This document shows, one piece after another, positions 33,593-43,066 of a stretch of DNA of 64,000 bases. The position numbers and the translations under genes are program-made. Numbering within the stretch: position 1 is the stretch's first letter; each line of letters opens with the position of its first letter. The stretch is taken from positions 1 through 64,000 of the IMG/VR virus record IMGVR_UViG_3300044608_000251; one strand, written 5' to 3'. This stretch comes from a virus. The notes under the pieces were generated by a model that was not told the DNA's origin, did no database searches, and worked only from the letters and a program-made list of their open reading frames with translations.

Positions 33593-34294
33593 TTATGCTG
33601 CTATAAGTTCCCAGTCTGTTACTGCATTATCTGGTATTTGACTCCAACCAGACGTTGAATTGTCGTTTATATTTGTCCAGCCGGGGTCCGGCACATCCGG
33701 AATCTGTCCCCAAACAAGTACTTGACCGATTATACCTTGTGCTTGAACGCCTGTTAAGTAGATATTTGCGTCGGCTTTAGGGTCTACTGTACCTATTTGT
33801 CCTACTGCTTGAACACCTGTTACAGTAACATTTGCAGTAGCCGTAACAACAACTGTACCGGTTTGACCTACCGCCGCTATTCCAATTAAGTAAACATTTG
33901 CGCCCCCAGTTGCGCTTGCAGTGCCTAGCTGGGTATTGCCTTGAACGCCCGTTATAAAGACATCCGCATTGGCTGCTACTGTTACGGTACCAACCTGACC
34001 AATACCCTGAACACCTGTTACAAAAACATTTGCTGTACCAATAACACTAGCAGTACCCGTCTGACCAACAGCTTGAACACCCGTTACAACAGCATTTGCG
34101 CCCGCAGTGGTGTCTACTGTGCCTAATTGTCCAACAGCTTGAACACCCGTTACATTAACTAACGCATCGCCAGTTACATTTGCAGTACCTAAATAGCCAA
34201 CTGCCTGAACCCCAGTAACGGATACGGTTACTGAAACATCGCCTGCGCCAGTATCAGCAAAGGGGGCCGAAGCGAACGGGCTAAATCCAAACAT
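33593..34294 (-). CDS. Tail-associated protein with eight 22-residue repeats
   Basis: 233 residues. After FSPFASAPFADTG come eight tandem units of 22 residues with the core VTGVQAVGQxGT (residues about 26-196), each likely one or two strands of a beta stack. The C-terminus (WTNINDNSTSGWSQI followed by PDNAVTDWELI) resembles ends of cyanophage and freshwater phage fibre proteins with similar repeats. Probably a stalk or decoration protein. The repeats vary in codon use, so copies are not recent. Confidence 0.65.
   Translation of the reverse strand: MFGFSPFASAPFADTGAGDVSVTVSVTGVQAVGYLGTANVTGDALVNVTGVQAVGQLGTVDTTAGANAVVTGVQAVGQTGTASVIGTANVFVTGVQGIGQVGTVTVAANADVFITGVQGNTQLGTASATGGANVYLIGIAAVGQTGTVVVTATANVTVTGVQAVGQIGTVDPKADANIYLTGVQAQGIIGQVLVWGQIPDVPDPGWTNINDNSTSGWSQIPDNAVTDWELIAA
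33707..34219 (-). repeat. 66-bp tandem coding repeat (about 7.7 units)
   Basis: Tandem coding repeat underlying the VTGVQAVGQ units. The period is 22 codons. Copies share the amino-acid core but differ at many third positions. The repeat number could vary by recombination and change protein length. Confidence 0.7.
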
Positions 34295-34297
34295 AGG

Positions 34298-34705
34298 TTA
34301 GCTAGACCATTGTTCTGTTGGTTGTGTGGGCCATACTGGGTTAACTACAGGATTGACTGCATAGTTGCGAATTGTGCTTCTATAAGCAATAAACTCAGCT
34401 TGGTTTATTAGATATGGGTTTGATTTAGTTGGGTCACCTACGTCGGGAATAGAAGTCCAATCGGTTGTCGCAAGAATAGTTGTGGCTTGTTGTTTACATT
34501 GGGCAATTAATTCTTCAGGCGTTGGTGCAGGTTGTGGTGGTGCAATAAATTGACCATCAACATAAGTCCAACCCGGACTTGCTATATCTGATTGAACCGC
34601 AATGATTGGTGATTCAAAACCGGGTGGCGGGTTTGATGGTTGCTCATCATATTCAACAATATTAATAACATTAATGCCGTCAATGATTGCGTAGTTTTGT
34701 AACAT
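34298..34705 (-). CDS. Putative tail-fibre assembly protein
   Basis: 135 residues. The N-terminal half is a small beta domain (YAIIDGINVINIVEYD, then GWTYVDGQFIAP). The C-terminal part ATTDWTSIPDVGD followed by AYRSTIRNYAVNP matches the 'LxxTDWxxxP...YRxxLR' signature of phage fibre-assembly chaperones. It lies among the fibre genes, as such chaperones do. Confidence 0.65.
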   Translation of the reverse strand: MLQNYAIIDGINVINIVEYDEQPSNPPPGFESPIIAVQSDIASPGWTYVDGQFIAPPQPAPTPEELIAQCKQQATTILATTDWTSIPDVGDPTKSNPYLINQAEFIAYRSTIRNYAVNPVVNPVWPTQPTEQWSS

Positions 34706-34714
34706 ATTTATATC

Positions 34715-35530
34715 CTAAAAATAAGCGGTAACAATAATAATTCCAGCAGCGCCAGCGCCACCAGTTGTGGTAGCTGTGCCTCCAGCACCACCAGCACCAA
34801 CGGCGTAAGAATAAGTTGCGCTTGGTGAAGAAATAATTGCGTTTATATATCCACCCGCACCACCGCCCGAACCAGAATATCCACTACTAGTACCGCCAGC
34901 ACCGCCGCCACCACCACCAGTATTTGCTGCTGCAGCCTGACCTGTACCATTTGCAGTACCTGTACCGCCACCGCCCCCAAATGGATTGTTTCCTGCAGTT
35001 CCACCCATAGAATAAAGACCAGTAATAAGATACATTCCAGCGCCACCTGTTGCCCCAGTTACTCCATAACCTATTGCTGGAGAAGCAACCGTGCCTGTAC
35101 CACCTGCACCAGCACCATAATAGGCAGAACCTGTACCACCACCACCAGCAGTACAAGTTAAAAGGGAAGTTCCAAATGTAGTGCTTCCGCCAGCACTTCC
35201 ATTCCCAGACGGACTAGTTGTGCTACCTCCACCGCCACCACCACCACCACCAGACATTTGCACCATTAAATACTTAGCGCCCGTTGGGGTTGTGTATGTA
35301 CCAGAACCAGATGTGTATACGGTTACGTTTGGATTTGCATGAGATGTAATAGTAGTGCTATCAGAGAATGTAATGCCGCCTGAACCAAGCACCACAGTAT
35401 TAGCTGTTGTTGCAGTTAAAAGCGTAACGCCGTTGCTTTGAAGTGCGAGGTTGCCAGTATTATCCGCAGTAGTACGGATTCCTGTTATTCCTGAGCTTAC
35501 GCCATTATCGGCATTGATTGTATTAGGCAT
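34715..35530 (-). CDS. Gly-rich tail adhesin
   Basis: 271 residues. A short N-terminal attachment part (ITGIRTTADNTGNLALQSNG) is followed by GTYTTPTGAKYLMVQMSGGG and a long Gly/Ser/Thr-rich domain (GGGGGGGS, GAGGTG and similar) ending in AAGIIIVTAYF. This layout (PTGAKYLxVQMxGGGGGG) is typical of receptor-binding fibre tips made of packed polyglycine helices. One of three such genes in 6 kb. Confidence 0.7.
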   Translation of the reverse strand: MPNTINADNGVSSGITGIRTTADNTGNLALQSNGVTLLTATTANTVVLGSGGITFSDSTTITSHANPNVTVYTSGSGTYTTPTGAKYLMVQMSGGGGGGGGGSTTSPSGNGSAGGSTTFGTSLLTCTAGGGGTGSAYYGAGAGGTGTVASPAIGYGVTGATGGAGMYLITGLYSMGGTAGNNPFGGGGGTGTANGTGQAAAANTGGGGGGAGGTSSGYSGSGGGAGGYINAIISSPSATYSYAVGAGGAGGTATTTGGAGAAGIIIVTAYF

Positions 35531-35532
35531 TA

Positions 35533-35706
35533 TTATTCTCCGTCAGGTGGAAGCGGCGTGTTGCCTTCGGCTAACCATGCAAGGTAGGCTTGCCAATCTG
35601 TGTTGTCTGGGTCGTTAGGGATAAAAGCACCGTCAGGCAATCGTTTAATGTATAGATTTGTCACTTCGCCTGCTTGGTCTAACAGTTGTTGATAGTTGTA
35701 TTCCAT
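35533..35706 (-). CDS. 57-residue fibre-associated protein
   Basis: A short gene filling the gap between two fibre genes, three bases from the downstream start (TAATAATG). The translation contains [19 protein letters not shown] followed by [18 protein letters not shown]. The part IPxDPxNxDxxAYLAWxAEGNxP is common in small phage tail-fibre-associated proteins. No other role known. Confidence 0.65.
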   Translation of the reverse strand: MEYNYQQLLDQAGEVTNLYIKRLPDGAFIPNDPDNTDWQAYLAWLAEGNTPLPPDGE

Positions 35707-35707
35707 T

Positions 35708-36826
35708 TTATAATTCCGCAGACATATTTAAAGTGCCAACATAGACTAATTGTTGATAGGCGGTTCTTGAAACGGTTGCACCAGTTAAGTCAAACGAAAC
35801 TGCATCAATACCTAATTTTGGAACTGCAGTTGCAGTAAAGGTTGTTGTTCCGCTACCAATAGCATCTCCAGTAAGACCAGATGTTGTAATGGTTGGCGCA
35901 GTTCTAAAAGGCACATAAGTTGGACAAATAACTCTGCCAGCAGTTGTATTATAAAATTGACCAAATATTCTATAGTTATCTGTTCCGTTGATAGTTTGAT
36001 AATAACGCTGACACATAACTAACTGCGTACCATAATCAACATACTCAAATCCAGTAGCAGAACTACCTACTTCTAGTTGTACGCCTGTTACATAAAATGT
36101 TGCACCGTTTGTACCTACTACGGATGTTGCGCCTGTTGAAGAAAAATATTGTCCAGCAGTCCAAGCGCCAGCAGTATTGCTATAAGTTGTGCCAACACCA
36201 AGTCCAAATCTAACAGTTATTCCAGCACCATTAGTTGTAAGCCATGTTCCTGATGTATCACCAGCAACAGTTACGCTGATTGAAGTCCAAGTATTTGCCG
36301 TGGAAATTGTGTAGCTAAATGGGTAAGCCCTGTTTTGTGCCGAATTTTGAAATGCACCGCCAAAAGTTCCTGTTAATGAAGAATAAACCTGAAAAGACAA
36401 TGTAACTGTTTTAGCATTGGCAGTTCCCCAACCAAGGTCTGCAACATTTAAACCCTCTATTAACTGATTAAACATAAAATAACCACCAGCAGGAACAGAA
36501 TATGCAGATAATGAAGTTATTAACGATGAATTAATAAAACCAGCAGGTGTAATAGATGATTGTTGTACACTAAATTTAGATGCAGCACTTAATGAAACTT
36601 GCCATCTATCTAATGTATAAGTTCCATCTCCTGTAGGAGTAACACTAGCACCAGCATTACGCTGGTCAATACGCATATCACCGTTAATAATACGGTTCTT
36701 AAAGCGTGAAGCATTACCAGCGCCAATTGGGGTTGTGCCAATAGTAAGACCAGACGTAGTTAAAGACGTGCTTGTATCCCCACCCGGAGATGTGATTCCC
36801 GTTGTTCCGTTTAAGGTTATTGGCAT
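35708..36826 (-). CDS. Tail fibre with carbohydrate-binding-like C-terminus
   Basis: 372 residues. It starts with [15 protein letters not shown], a short collar found in many fibres. [16 protein letters not shown] followed by [10 protein letters not shown] marks a jelly-roll domain seen in phage receptor-binding or fibre proteins. The C-terminal beta domain (about residues 235-372) ends at [17 protein letters not shown]. Probably a host-binding fibre. Confidence 0.7.
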   Translation of the reverse strand: MPITLNGTTGITSPGGDTSTSLTTSGLTIGTTPIGAGNASRFKNRIINGDMRIDQRNAGASVTPTGDGTYTLDRWQVSLSAASKFSVQQSSITPAGFINSSLITSLSAYSVPAGGYFMFNQLIEGLNVADLGWGTANAKTVTLSFQVYSSLTGTFGGAFQNSAQNRAYPFSYTISTANTWTSISVTVAGDTSGTWLTTNGAGITVRFGLGVGTTYSNTAGAWTAGQYFSSTGATSVVGTNGATFYVTGVQLEVGSSATGFEYVDYGTQLVMCQRYYQTINGTDNYRIFGQFYNTTAGRVICPTYVPFRTAPTITTSGLTGDAIGSGTTTFTATAVPKLGIDAVSFDLTGATVSRTAYQQLVYVGTLNMSAEL

Positions 36827-36835
36827 TTCAAATCC

Positions 36836-37246
36836 TTAAGGTGTAGGTATTAAAACCCAAGACAATGTAGCTTCGTCCCAAGTATAAGATTTACCATCAT
36901 CAGGATATGGTACTGGAGCTTCCCATAGATATGTAGATGTATTTAAAATCCAGCTTGGATAAGGTTGCGGTGCATAAAATACTCCTACAACGCCGTCAAT
37001 TATGTAAGAATTATCATATGTATATCCAATACCAGCGTAGTTTGCACGAAGCGGAGTTCCCCCGTCTGGAGTACGTGGCGGTGCAGGAGGAGACGGTGCG
37101 TAATGCACATTTCCATAAGTGTTGTAGCTAGTCTGAACCCAAAATCCCGGCTGCGTATCCACAAACTCTTGGTCAGCGGCAATAACTTCTGAAACTAAGA
37201 ATTTAGAGGCTTCTGCTGTTTGTTCGCATTTTGCAAAATATGACAT
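36836..37246 (-). CDS. Conserved phage tail-region protein
   Basis: 136 residues with PDGGTPLRANYAGIGYTYD, PQPYPSWILN and PYPDDGKSYTWDEA, blocks that occur together in a widespread family in cyanophages and related phages. The family is usually annotated as a virion or fibre protein of unknown function. Very aromatic and Pro-rich, with few helices. It sits between two fibre genes. Confidence 0.6.
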   Translation of the reverse strand: MSYFAKCEQTAEASKFLVSEVIAADQEFVDTQPGFWVQTSYNTYGNVHYAPSPPAPPRTPDGGTPLRANYAGIGYTYDNSYIIDGVVGVFYAPQPYPSWILNTSTYLWEAPVPYPDDGKSYTWDEATLSWVLIPTP

Positions 37247-37261
37247 GTTTTATTACTCCTT

Positions 37262-38140
37262 TTAAGCTGTATATGTACCACTATCTGTGTATTTTAATAT
37301 AGTATTAGCGCCACTAGTAGTAATCGTAGGGCTGCCAGTAGTTTTTCCTGAATAACTTTTTGTTGGGACTGAGAGGATGATTACACCTTTACCGCCTGAA
37401 CCGCCATAGTATATATTGCCATCACCAGAAGATCCACCGCCTCCGCCGCCGCCAAGGTTTACAGTTCCATTACCAGCAGGGGAAGTTTGTCCACCAGCAC
37501 CACCACCACCAGCACCACCACCAGCAGCAATACCACCGGACACTCCATACGCTGAACCACCACCACCGCCAGCGTAAGTAATTGATGTTCCAGTTATTGA
37601 ATTTGCTAATCCAGCACCGCCAGCACCCGCATAAATAGTAGAAGAAGTATTTCCACCTACAGCACCTGCTCCACCACCACCGCCGTTAGGGTATGGAGAA
37701 ACACCAGCCGTGGCAGCAGCGTTACCGCCTTGGTTACCTTGACCGGCTGTTCCTGCAGCGTTGCCTGAGTTGAAAGACCCAGCACCACCACCAGATCCGC
37801 CTGCAATACCAGCTCCGTTATTGCCACCACCGCCACCGCCAACTGCTGTAGTTAAACCAGTAAATGTAGAATTTGAACCATTATTGCCGGGATTATTAGC
37901 ACCGCCGTTTGTACCACCACCCCCAACAGTAGCTGTGTAAACAGTATTTGGAATAAGTGTTGTTGTTCCTGTCAACATACCACCTGCTCCACCACCAGCG
38001 CCACCAGCATTAAATCCACCAAGCGGGGTTCCACCACCAGCGCCACCGGCTACGAGTAGGTAAGTAACTATATATTTACCTTTACCGGATGTTAGCCCAA
38101 AGGCTTTAACAGAAGGTCCTCTGGCTCCAAGTAATGGCAT
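37262..38140 (-). CDS. Gly-rich tail adhesin
   Basis: 292 residues, nearly all a Gly-rich domain starting from YIVTYLLVAGGAGGGTP, with many GGGGG and GAGGAG segments, as in polyglycine-helix adhesin tips. The last 35 residues (SYSGKTTGSPTITTSGANT and following) closely match the end of the fibre protein encoded at 32179-33582. The two genes thus share a tip module by duplication or exchange. Likely receptor-binding. Confidence 0.7.
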   Translation of the reverse strand: MPLLGARGPSVKAFGLTSGKGKYIVTYLLVAGGAGGGTPLGGFNAGGAGGGAGGMLTGTTTLIPNTVYTATVGGGGTNGGANNPGNNGSNSTFTGLTTAVGGGGGGNNGAGIAGGSGGGAGSFNSGNAAGTAGQGNQGGNAAATAGVSPYPNGGGGGAGAVGGNTSSTIYAGAGGAGLANSITGTSITYAGGGGGSAYGVSGGIAAGGGAGGGGAGGQTSPAGNGTVNLGGGGGGGSSGDGNIYYGGSGGKGVIILSVPTKSYSGKTTGSPTITTSGANTILKYTDSGTYTA

Positions 38141-38141
38141 A

Positions 38142-38669
38142 TTATGCGAACTGTGTCTGAGAAGCTAATACCGTATAAGTTGCATTAGCTGTTTTTATTG
38201 CAGTAAAGGAATAAACATCAATACCCCTAGCGTTTCCAGAAGTTGGCGCAGAGTTACCTTGCCATTTTGGAGTTACTGCAACACCATCAATTTGGTACCC
38301 ACTTACGTAATAGGCTGTATTTCCTTGGGTGTTCATAAATACTAAGCTAATAGATTGACCATTAGACATAGCATTGTTTAACGGAATTGTTGCGCTTCCA
38401 CGCAGATTGATTGTGGTATTGGCTGTAGCATTGCTTGTATACAATAATATGTTTTGGGTAATAGCATCAAAGTTAACATTGGCTCCTGCCGCTGTTGCGG
38501 ATACTGTTACTTTTTCTTCTATTGAACCGTTAAAAGCGCTAACTTGATTTTGATCTAGTGTTAATGCGGTTAAATTAGCGCCACTAGTTGTAAAGACTAG
38601 ATTGCCAGTTGTATCGCCCGTATAAATCAGCGATGTAGTAGTCGTGTTTCCAGCTTGTATTACGCTCAT
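38142..38669 (-). CDS. Tail fibre protein
   Basis: 175 residues. SLIYTGDTTGNLVFTTSGAN is a fibre-type N-terminal repeat that also occurs in related form at 34715-35530. The rest is a beta-rich domain (VTVSATAAGANVNFDAITQN). It overlaps the upstream fibre gene by one base. Probably a fibre segment or partner. Confidence 0.6.
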   Translation of the reverse strand: MSVIQAGNTTTTSLIYTGDTTGNLVFTTSGANLTALTLDQNQVSAFNGSIEEKVTVSATAAGANVNFDAITQNILLYTSNATANTTINLRGSATIPLNNAMSNGQSISLVFMNTQGNTAYYVSGYQIDGVAVTPKWQGNSAPTSGNARGIDVYSFTAIKTANATYTVLASQTQFA

Positions 38670-40078
38670 TAGATAACCACCCAGCGTTGACCGCTTGCAA
38701 TAGTAACTGAAACCCCGTTAGCCTGTGTTACTGGACCAACAGAAAAGCCATTCTGTCCAGCCGCTATTGTAGCATTTGAGGTAATGTTTACGTTATTAAC
38801 AATAATTGAAGAGTTTCCCGCACTTAAAGAAGCGGTTGTTTGTACCGTAGCGTCTGGGAACTTAATTCCGCCCGAAGTGATATTGGCGTATCCAGTACCT
38901 TTAGGGGTTAGCTTAATATCAATGTTGGTATCAGTACCAGTAGATGATATTGTTGGGCCTACACCAGCACCGCCCGTAACTTGGATAGCGTTATTTGCTG
39001 ATGCAGTAGAGCTAACAATTAATTGTGGTAAACCAGCATTGTTTCTAAATTGCTGCGTGTCATAATCTGTGTAAGAGGCTGTAAGAGAAGAACCTTGATG
39101 GAAAAAATAACTTCCAGCGTAATTAACATAAAAATTAGCGGATCTTCCGCCTGCATTTAAAACAAGAGCCGATTGAGTAGCCGAGTTTGTATTAGCGTTA
39201 TAAATTCTTGCGGTTATAGTTGCGTTAGAAGCTGCTTGTACATCTAAAAGGTTTGCTGGAGCTGCAGTACCAATACCTACACGGTTATTACCAGCATCAA
39301 CAAATAATGTGTTTGTATTAACAGCTAAGTTGCCAGCTTGATTAATTGTTAATTTAACATCTGAAGTAGTCCAATCAGCAGCACCTGTGCTTGTAGCATT
39401 GTAAAAAGACAAAACTCCTACACCATTAGGACTATTTCTAACAAGTCCAATTGCTGCTTTTGCATAAGTAGAATCTGAAGAAAATTCAACACCAGCTATA
39501 CCAATATTTGCATTATTATTAGTAATTCTTTGTCCAGCAAATCCTGTGCTATTAACTGCTGTTACATTTAGTTTTTGTGGCACTGTGGTAGTGCCAACCC
39601 CTACATTACCACTAGATGTTGCAAGTAATGTTGTGCTTGTTGAATTAATGGTTGTGGCTGTTATGTTTGTAAAAGCGCCTGTATTAGCAGTTGTAGCGCC
39701 AATAGTCATGTTGTTAATAGAACCACCTAAAAACCTGTAGCTACTAATATTGCCCGTTGCGTCTTCATAAACCGCTTGTTCAGAAGGGTAGGTGACAAAT
39801 ACGTCTTTAGTACCAGCAGTAAAAGTTACGGCGGCATTAGCAGCGCTTGATGAGAGGATTGTGTCTCTTGATAAAGAACTGTTAGCTAAATAGTACGTGC
39901 CAATACCTACTTCCCATTCATCAGTTGTTTGACCCGCAATGGTGTAGTAAGTAGTGTTGTTATTACCAATAACTGCAAAAGTCTGATAACCAGTCGGTGC
40001 AGTAGCCGCAAGTACAACAGTGCCCGTACCAGTCGTAGTGGTATTGACCTTTACACGATCTTCAAGAATAAGAGCCAT
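38669..40078 (-). CDS. Tail fibre protein
   Basis: 469 residues. The N-terminal domain (LEDRVKVNTTTTGTGTVVLA, followed by WEVGIGTYY and DTILSSS) is a common attachment domain of phage fibres. The stalk contains NVGVGTTTVPQKL and NRVGIGTAAPANLLDV repeats, as in trimeric beta-helical fibres. It ends with VNITSNATIAAGQNGFSVGP and SGQRWVVI, a conserved fibre C-terminus in this group. It is the first fibre gene after the connector genes. Confidence 0.75.
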   Translation of the reverse strand: MALILEDRVKVNTTTTGTGTVVLAATAPTGYQTFAVIGNNNTTYYTIAGQTTDEWEVGIGTYYLANSSLSRDTILSSSAANAAVTFTAGTKDVFVTYPSEQAVYEDATGNISSYRFLGGSINNMTIGATTANTGAFTNITATTINSTSTTLLATSSGNVGVGTTTVPQKLNVTAVNSTGFAGQRITNNNANIGIAGVEFSSDSTYAKAAIGLVRNSPNGVGVLSFYNATSTGAADWTTSDVKLTINQAGNLAVNTNTLFVDAGNNRVGIGTAAPANLLDVQAASNATITARIYNANTNSATQSALVLNAGGRSANFYVNYAGSYFFHQGSSLTASYTDYDTQQFRNNAGLPQLIVSSTASANNAIQVTGGAGVGPTISSTGTDTNIDIKLTPKGTGYANITSGGIKFPDATVQTTASLSAGNSSIIVNNVNITSNATIAAGQNGFSVGPVTQANGVSVTIASGQRWVVI

Positions 40079-40088
40079 TTAAAGCTCC

Positions 40089-40523
40089 TTACGCTATCCG
40101 GATTATGGCGTTTGTAGAATCGGCTGTTGGGAAAATAACAGTAAAAGTACCATTGGTAGAAGTTTTATCTGCACCAAAAGCCAACACTGCAACAGCGGTA
40201 TTTGCTGTGCTGTTATAAATCAAAGCGCCGTTAGCAGTAATGTTTGCATTTGTCCATGACGTATTTGAAAAAGACATGAATGCTACGTTGCCTGTACTAG
40301 TTGGGCTTGTGCTAATCGTTAGTGTATTACCACCAGCGGTATAGTTTGAACTTGAACTAGTCTGCTCATTTAACGTTGTATAAGCGGTTGTTGCATTGCT
40401 TAATGTTGCTGAGCTTGTGTATAGCGCTAGCTTGTAAACTGGTGTTGCGCCTGATGTTAAGTTTTGCTGACCGGCAAGGATTTGCACCTTGAACGAGTCG
40501 CACATTGCTTGGGTAATTGCCAT
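40089..40523 (-). CDS. Small virion protein
   Basis: 144 residues, Thr/Ser/Asn/Ala-rich beta protein. The start MAITQAMCDSFKVQILAGQQ and the core YKLALYTSSATL are conserved in a group of phage proteins encoded between adaptor and fibre genes. Probably a tail or fibre connecting protein. No enzymatic motif. Confidence 0.55.
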   Translation of the reverse strand: MAITQAMCDSFKVQILAGQQNLTSGATPVYKLALYTSSATLSNATTAYTTLNEQTSSSSNYTAGGNTLTISTSPTSTGNVAFMSFSNTSWTNANITANGALIYNSTANTAVAVLAFGADKTSTNGTFTVIFPTADSTNAIIRIA

Positions 40524-40546
40524 TTCTTGCTCCTAAATAAGTGGTG

Positions 40547-41248
40547 TTACGGGTTTACTGGGATCTTAGCTTGCCCGTCTCTATAAGCGTCGCCTCTTTC
40601 AAGTCCTGTTCCTAAACGGTTTAACTGCATCATTGCCTCATTGTACTTAGTATTATATAGAGAAAGCATGTCCGCTTCGCCTTTCATATAGGTATAAGCT
40701 TCAACCAAAGAACCATATAAAAGGACAGGATCATAGTTATCGCCAAGCCAAGATGTTCCAGCAGTAACAATAGACTCTGGGTAATAAAAATAATGTAGTT
40801 CAGCGCCATAGGCAGCGTCAGGAGTTGGGCCAAGAATAAAAGTTAGTTCATTAGGGTCGTTCAATCTAGAACCAAACAAAGCATAATATCGGGGTAAACC
40901 CGTAGCGGTTGGATCTGGATACGCCTGACGAATAAAATTAACGTCTTTATTAAGTAAATATTCATAAGTGCCATCTGCCTGAATAACTGCCAATGAATAA
41001 GTAGACAGATAATCGTTTGGACATGCTAGATACTTACTTGTGCTAGAGCAGTTGCCCGTAACGTTTTTTCGCAATGAAGGAATCTGCACCATATTATAAA
41101 TACGTGCTTCAGCCTGCTCAATAAAAGTATTAATCTGAGTGGTTACATTAACCGTACTCGTATTACCACCAGACAGCTCTACAAACGTATCAGGAAATAT
41201 ATTCTCTGTATACGTCTGTATTTGCGAAAAAAGTTCGTTATAGTTCAT
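40547..41248 (-). CDS. Head-tail adaptor protein (SU10 type)
   Basis: 233 residues. The mostly helical start (FIEQAEARIYNMVQIPSLRK) continues with YLACPNDYLSTYSLAVIQAD and YYPESIV, then an Ala/Tyr-rich C-terminal helix (LYGSLVEAYTYMKGEADM). This matches the adaptor family that joins portal and nozzle in short-tailed phages. Paired with the other connector-like gene at 42137-43066. Confidence 0.65.
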   Translation of the reverse strand: MNYNELFSQIQTYTENIFPDTFVELSGGNTSTVNVTTQINTFIEQAEARIYNMVQIPSLRKNVTGNCSSTSKYLACPNDYLSTYSLAVIQADGTYEYLLNKDVNFIRQAYPDPTATGLPRYYALFGSRLNDPNELTFILGPTPDAAYGAELHYFYYPESIVTAGTSWLGDNYDPVLLYGSLVEAYTYMKGEADMLSLYNTKYNEAMMQLNRLGTGLERGDAYRDGQAKIPVNP

Positions 41249-41505
41249 TACGCCATTGGGCCTCTAGACATAGTGCCTTTAGTAGCAGCACCGGTACCAC
41301 GAATCTTCATGCCGGAAGTCTTAGTATCTGGCTGGCTTTTAAAAGTGTTACCCACAGACATTCTGATTTCGTTTACGCCGTTACCTGGTTTAGTAACTGC
41401 GTCTTTGGCTGTGGTTATTTCTTTGCCAGACATAGTATGTGGTTCTGCATAAACGCTAGCTGAGCCTACTTCTTTACCCATTACTTTTTTAGAAAATTTA
41501 GCCAT
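41248..41505 (-). CDS. Small basic virion-region protein
   Basis: 85 residues, Lys/Gly/Met-rich. The C-terminus SGMKIRGTGAATKGTMSRGP is a short peptide that I recognise from the ends of many small proteins in similar phages. Four small basic genes of this type stand around it. It overlaps the adaptor gene by one base. Function unknown; perhaps DNA condensation or a virion filler. Confidence 0.5.
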   Translation of the reverse strand: MAKFSKKVMGKEVGSASVYAEPHTMSGKEITTAKDAVTKPGNGVNEIRMSVGNTFKSQPDTKTSGMKIRGTGAATKGTMSRGPMA

Positions 41506-41507
41506 GA

Positions 41508-41693
41508 TTACCCCTGGTTGTTGGCACGAGCCATATTACGTCCAACTGCTTTCATTGATGCGCTGGTTACAGTGCTAGCACCTTTAGAACCTTTGCCTGT
41601 CTGAATGCCTACGTTTGGACCTGAATCCCCAAGGTTTTTACCCTTAGTTTTACCTTGTTTTGTTACGCCGTCTGCTGCTTTTCTGAATGTCAT
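41508..41693 (-). CDS. Small basic protein with ADGxxxxGKTKG motif
   Basis: 61 residues, nearly all Gly, Lys, Ser, Thr and Ala. KAADGVTKQGKTKGKNLG carries the ADG and GKTKG peptides found at the C-termini of the genes at 43577, 43940 and 44386, here at the N-terminus. Probably disordered. Function unknown. Confidence 0.5.
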   Translation of the reverse strand: MTFRKAADGVTKQGKTKGKNLGDSGPNVGIQTGKGSKGASTVTSASMKAVGRNMARANNQG

Positions 41694-41701
41694 AATGACT
41701 C

Positions 41702-42130
41702 CTAAGTTATACTAACCGTTACTGTACCAAGTTGTGTGCTACCTATCAAGTCATTTGGCGTTAAAGCATTATCAAACAACCTTGCCCCACCTACTGGATT
41801 CCAACCCCACTGAAACACCCTACTACCCATATCTGGATTCCCAAACCCGTCAGGGCTTGTACCCCCATTAATATCGGTTTGTAACCCGTTATTACCTGAC
41901 TGGAAATAACTTACGTCAGGGCGTGGCTCCCGTACTGCTTGGGGGTCATTAACAGGATAGAGTCCAAGAGACAACTGTGGTTGATCTGGATCCCAACAAG
42001 TCTTACAAACTTTAATTCTATAGGGTTGTGTCTTTAATATCTGTATCCTTAATTCTTTTAATTTGTAGCGCTGAGCACATCTATCGCACTCGGCAATTGC
42101 ATATTTTCCAGAAGCGTACTTACTTGACAT
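41702..42130 (-). CDS. Zinc-ribbon virion-region protein
   Basis: 142 residues. CDRC (about residue 15) and CKTC (about residue 42) form a zinc ribbon, with YKLKELRIQILKTQPYRIKV between them. The C-terminus (GVxF..GWNPVGG-type) is Gly/Asn-rich and beta-like. Such proteins occur beside connector genes in related phages. May stabilise the neck (inference). Confidence 0.55.
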   Translation of the reverse strand: MSSKYASGKYAIAECDRCAQRYKLKELRIQILKTQPYRIKVCKTCWDPDQPQLSLGLYPVNDPQAVREPRPDVSYFQSGNNGLQTDINGGTSPDGFGNPDMGSRVFQWGWNPVGGARLFDNALTPNDLIGSTQLGTVTVSIT

Positions 42131-42136
42131 GGCATC

Positions 42137-43066
42137 TTAGTTAGAGTAAAAAGTGTTTCGTGGAACAAAACGGATTGGGGCTTTTTCCCTATCTTCTTCC
42201 GCTGCTAATTGGAACTGTTGCTCATAATCTGCTTTTAACATTGGTACACGGTTCATATCTACACCTGGCAGCTTTGTAGACAACTGATAAGCTAAGCCAG
42301 CAACCATGCAAGGTATAAAGCGAAATGGAATATCTTGAACGTAAGTACCTGAACCAGCGTCTTGGATACGGCGCATACGATAGTATACAAAAGTATATTG
42401 GCTACCCGGTGAATTCGGCGTAGGCCAGACGTTAACAGAAGGTAAGTTCTGTACAGTAACCGTAGCGTTAGCCGTATGTGCAGCAGCAGTCGTGCCGTTT
42501 TGTCCACGGGCGCAGTTAATTAGCTGGTTACCACTTACGTTAGGGTAACTAATTGTTTCATTATCAATCTTAATAAACCCAGCAGAAGCTAAACCGCTTG
42601 TGGAAGTTAAGTCAATGGTAGTGGCTGTAGAGCTTATATTAGCGTTTAAAAGGGCGCCTGAGAGGTTTTCTTGCCCCGACTGACGGTTGATCCACACTTG
42701 AATCGGCCTACCTTGTGCTAACTTGTTAGGTAGAGTCATATAGGTTGACTCAGAAATACGGCTGATATTAATATCAATCTGGTTGCTTTGTACACCGTTA
42801 TTGGTACGCACTACCATATCCATCAAGTCAATTGTATCTACTGGTAGGGGGTAGGTAGCCTGCCCAGTAACCATCGGGATAACGCCTTGTTCAATAGTCC
42901 AGAGATTAATACCACGGTTAGCCCACTCAATAGTCAGCAAGTTTAATGAACGACGAGCTGTACGAAAGTCATATCCAGTACGCAGCTCTTTCCCACAGCG
43001 TTCAAACGCCTCTTCAATAAGGTCATTTACATCTAAGTTAAACGTTGAGGTACCTGTAGTGCTCAT
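42137..43066 (-). CDS. Neck/connector protein
   Basis: 309 residues. LIEEAFERCGKELRTGYDFR with ARRSLNLLTIEWANRGINLW is typical of a connector or tail-tubular protein family of short-tailed phages. A beta insert with TIDLTSTSGLASAGFIKIDN resembles small Ig-like segments also present in the nozzle protein. The end DYEQQFQLAAEEDREKAPIR is helical. Gene order (capsid, small genes, connector, adaptor, fibres) supports a neck role. Confidence 0.65.
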   Translation of the reverse strand: MSTTGTSTFNLDVNDLIEEAFERCGKELRTGYDFRTARRSLNLLTIEWANRGINLWTIEQGVIPMVTGQATYPLPVDTIDLMDMVVRTNNGVQSNQIDINISRISESTYMTLPNKLAQGRPIQVWINRQSGQENLSGALLNANISSTATTIDLTSTSGLASAGFIKIDNETISYPNVSGNQLINCARGQNGTTAAAHTANATVTVQNLPSVNVWPTPNSPGSQYTFVYYRMRRIQDAGSGTYVQDIPFRFIPCMVAGLAYQLSTKLPGVDMNRVPMLKADYEQQFQLAAEEDREKAPIRFVPRNTFYSN

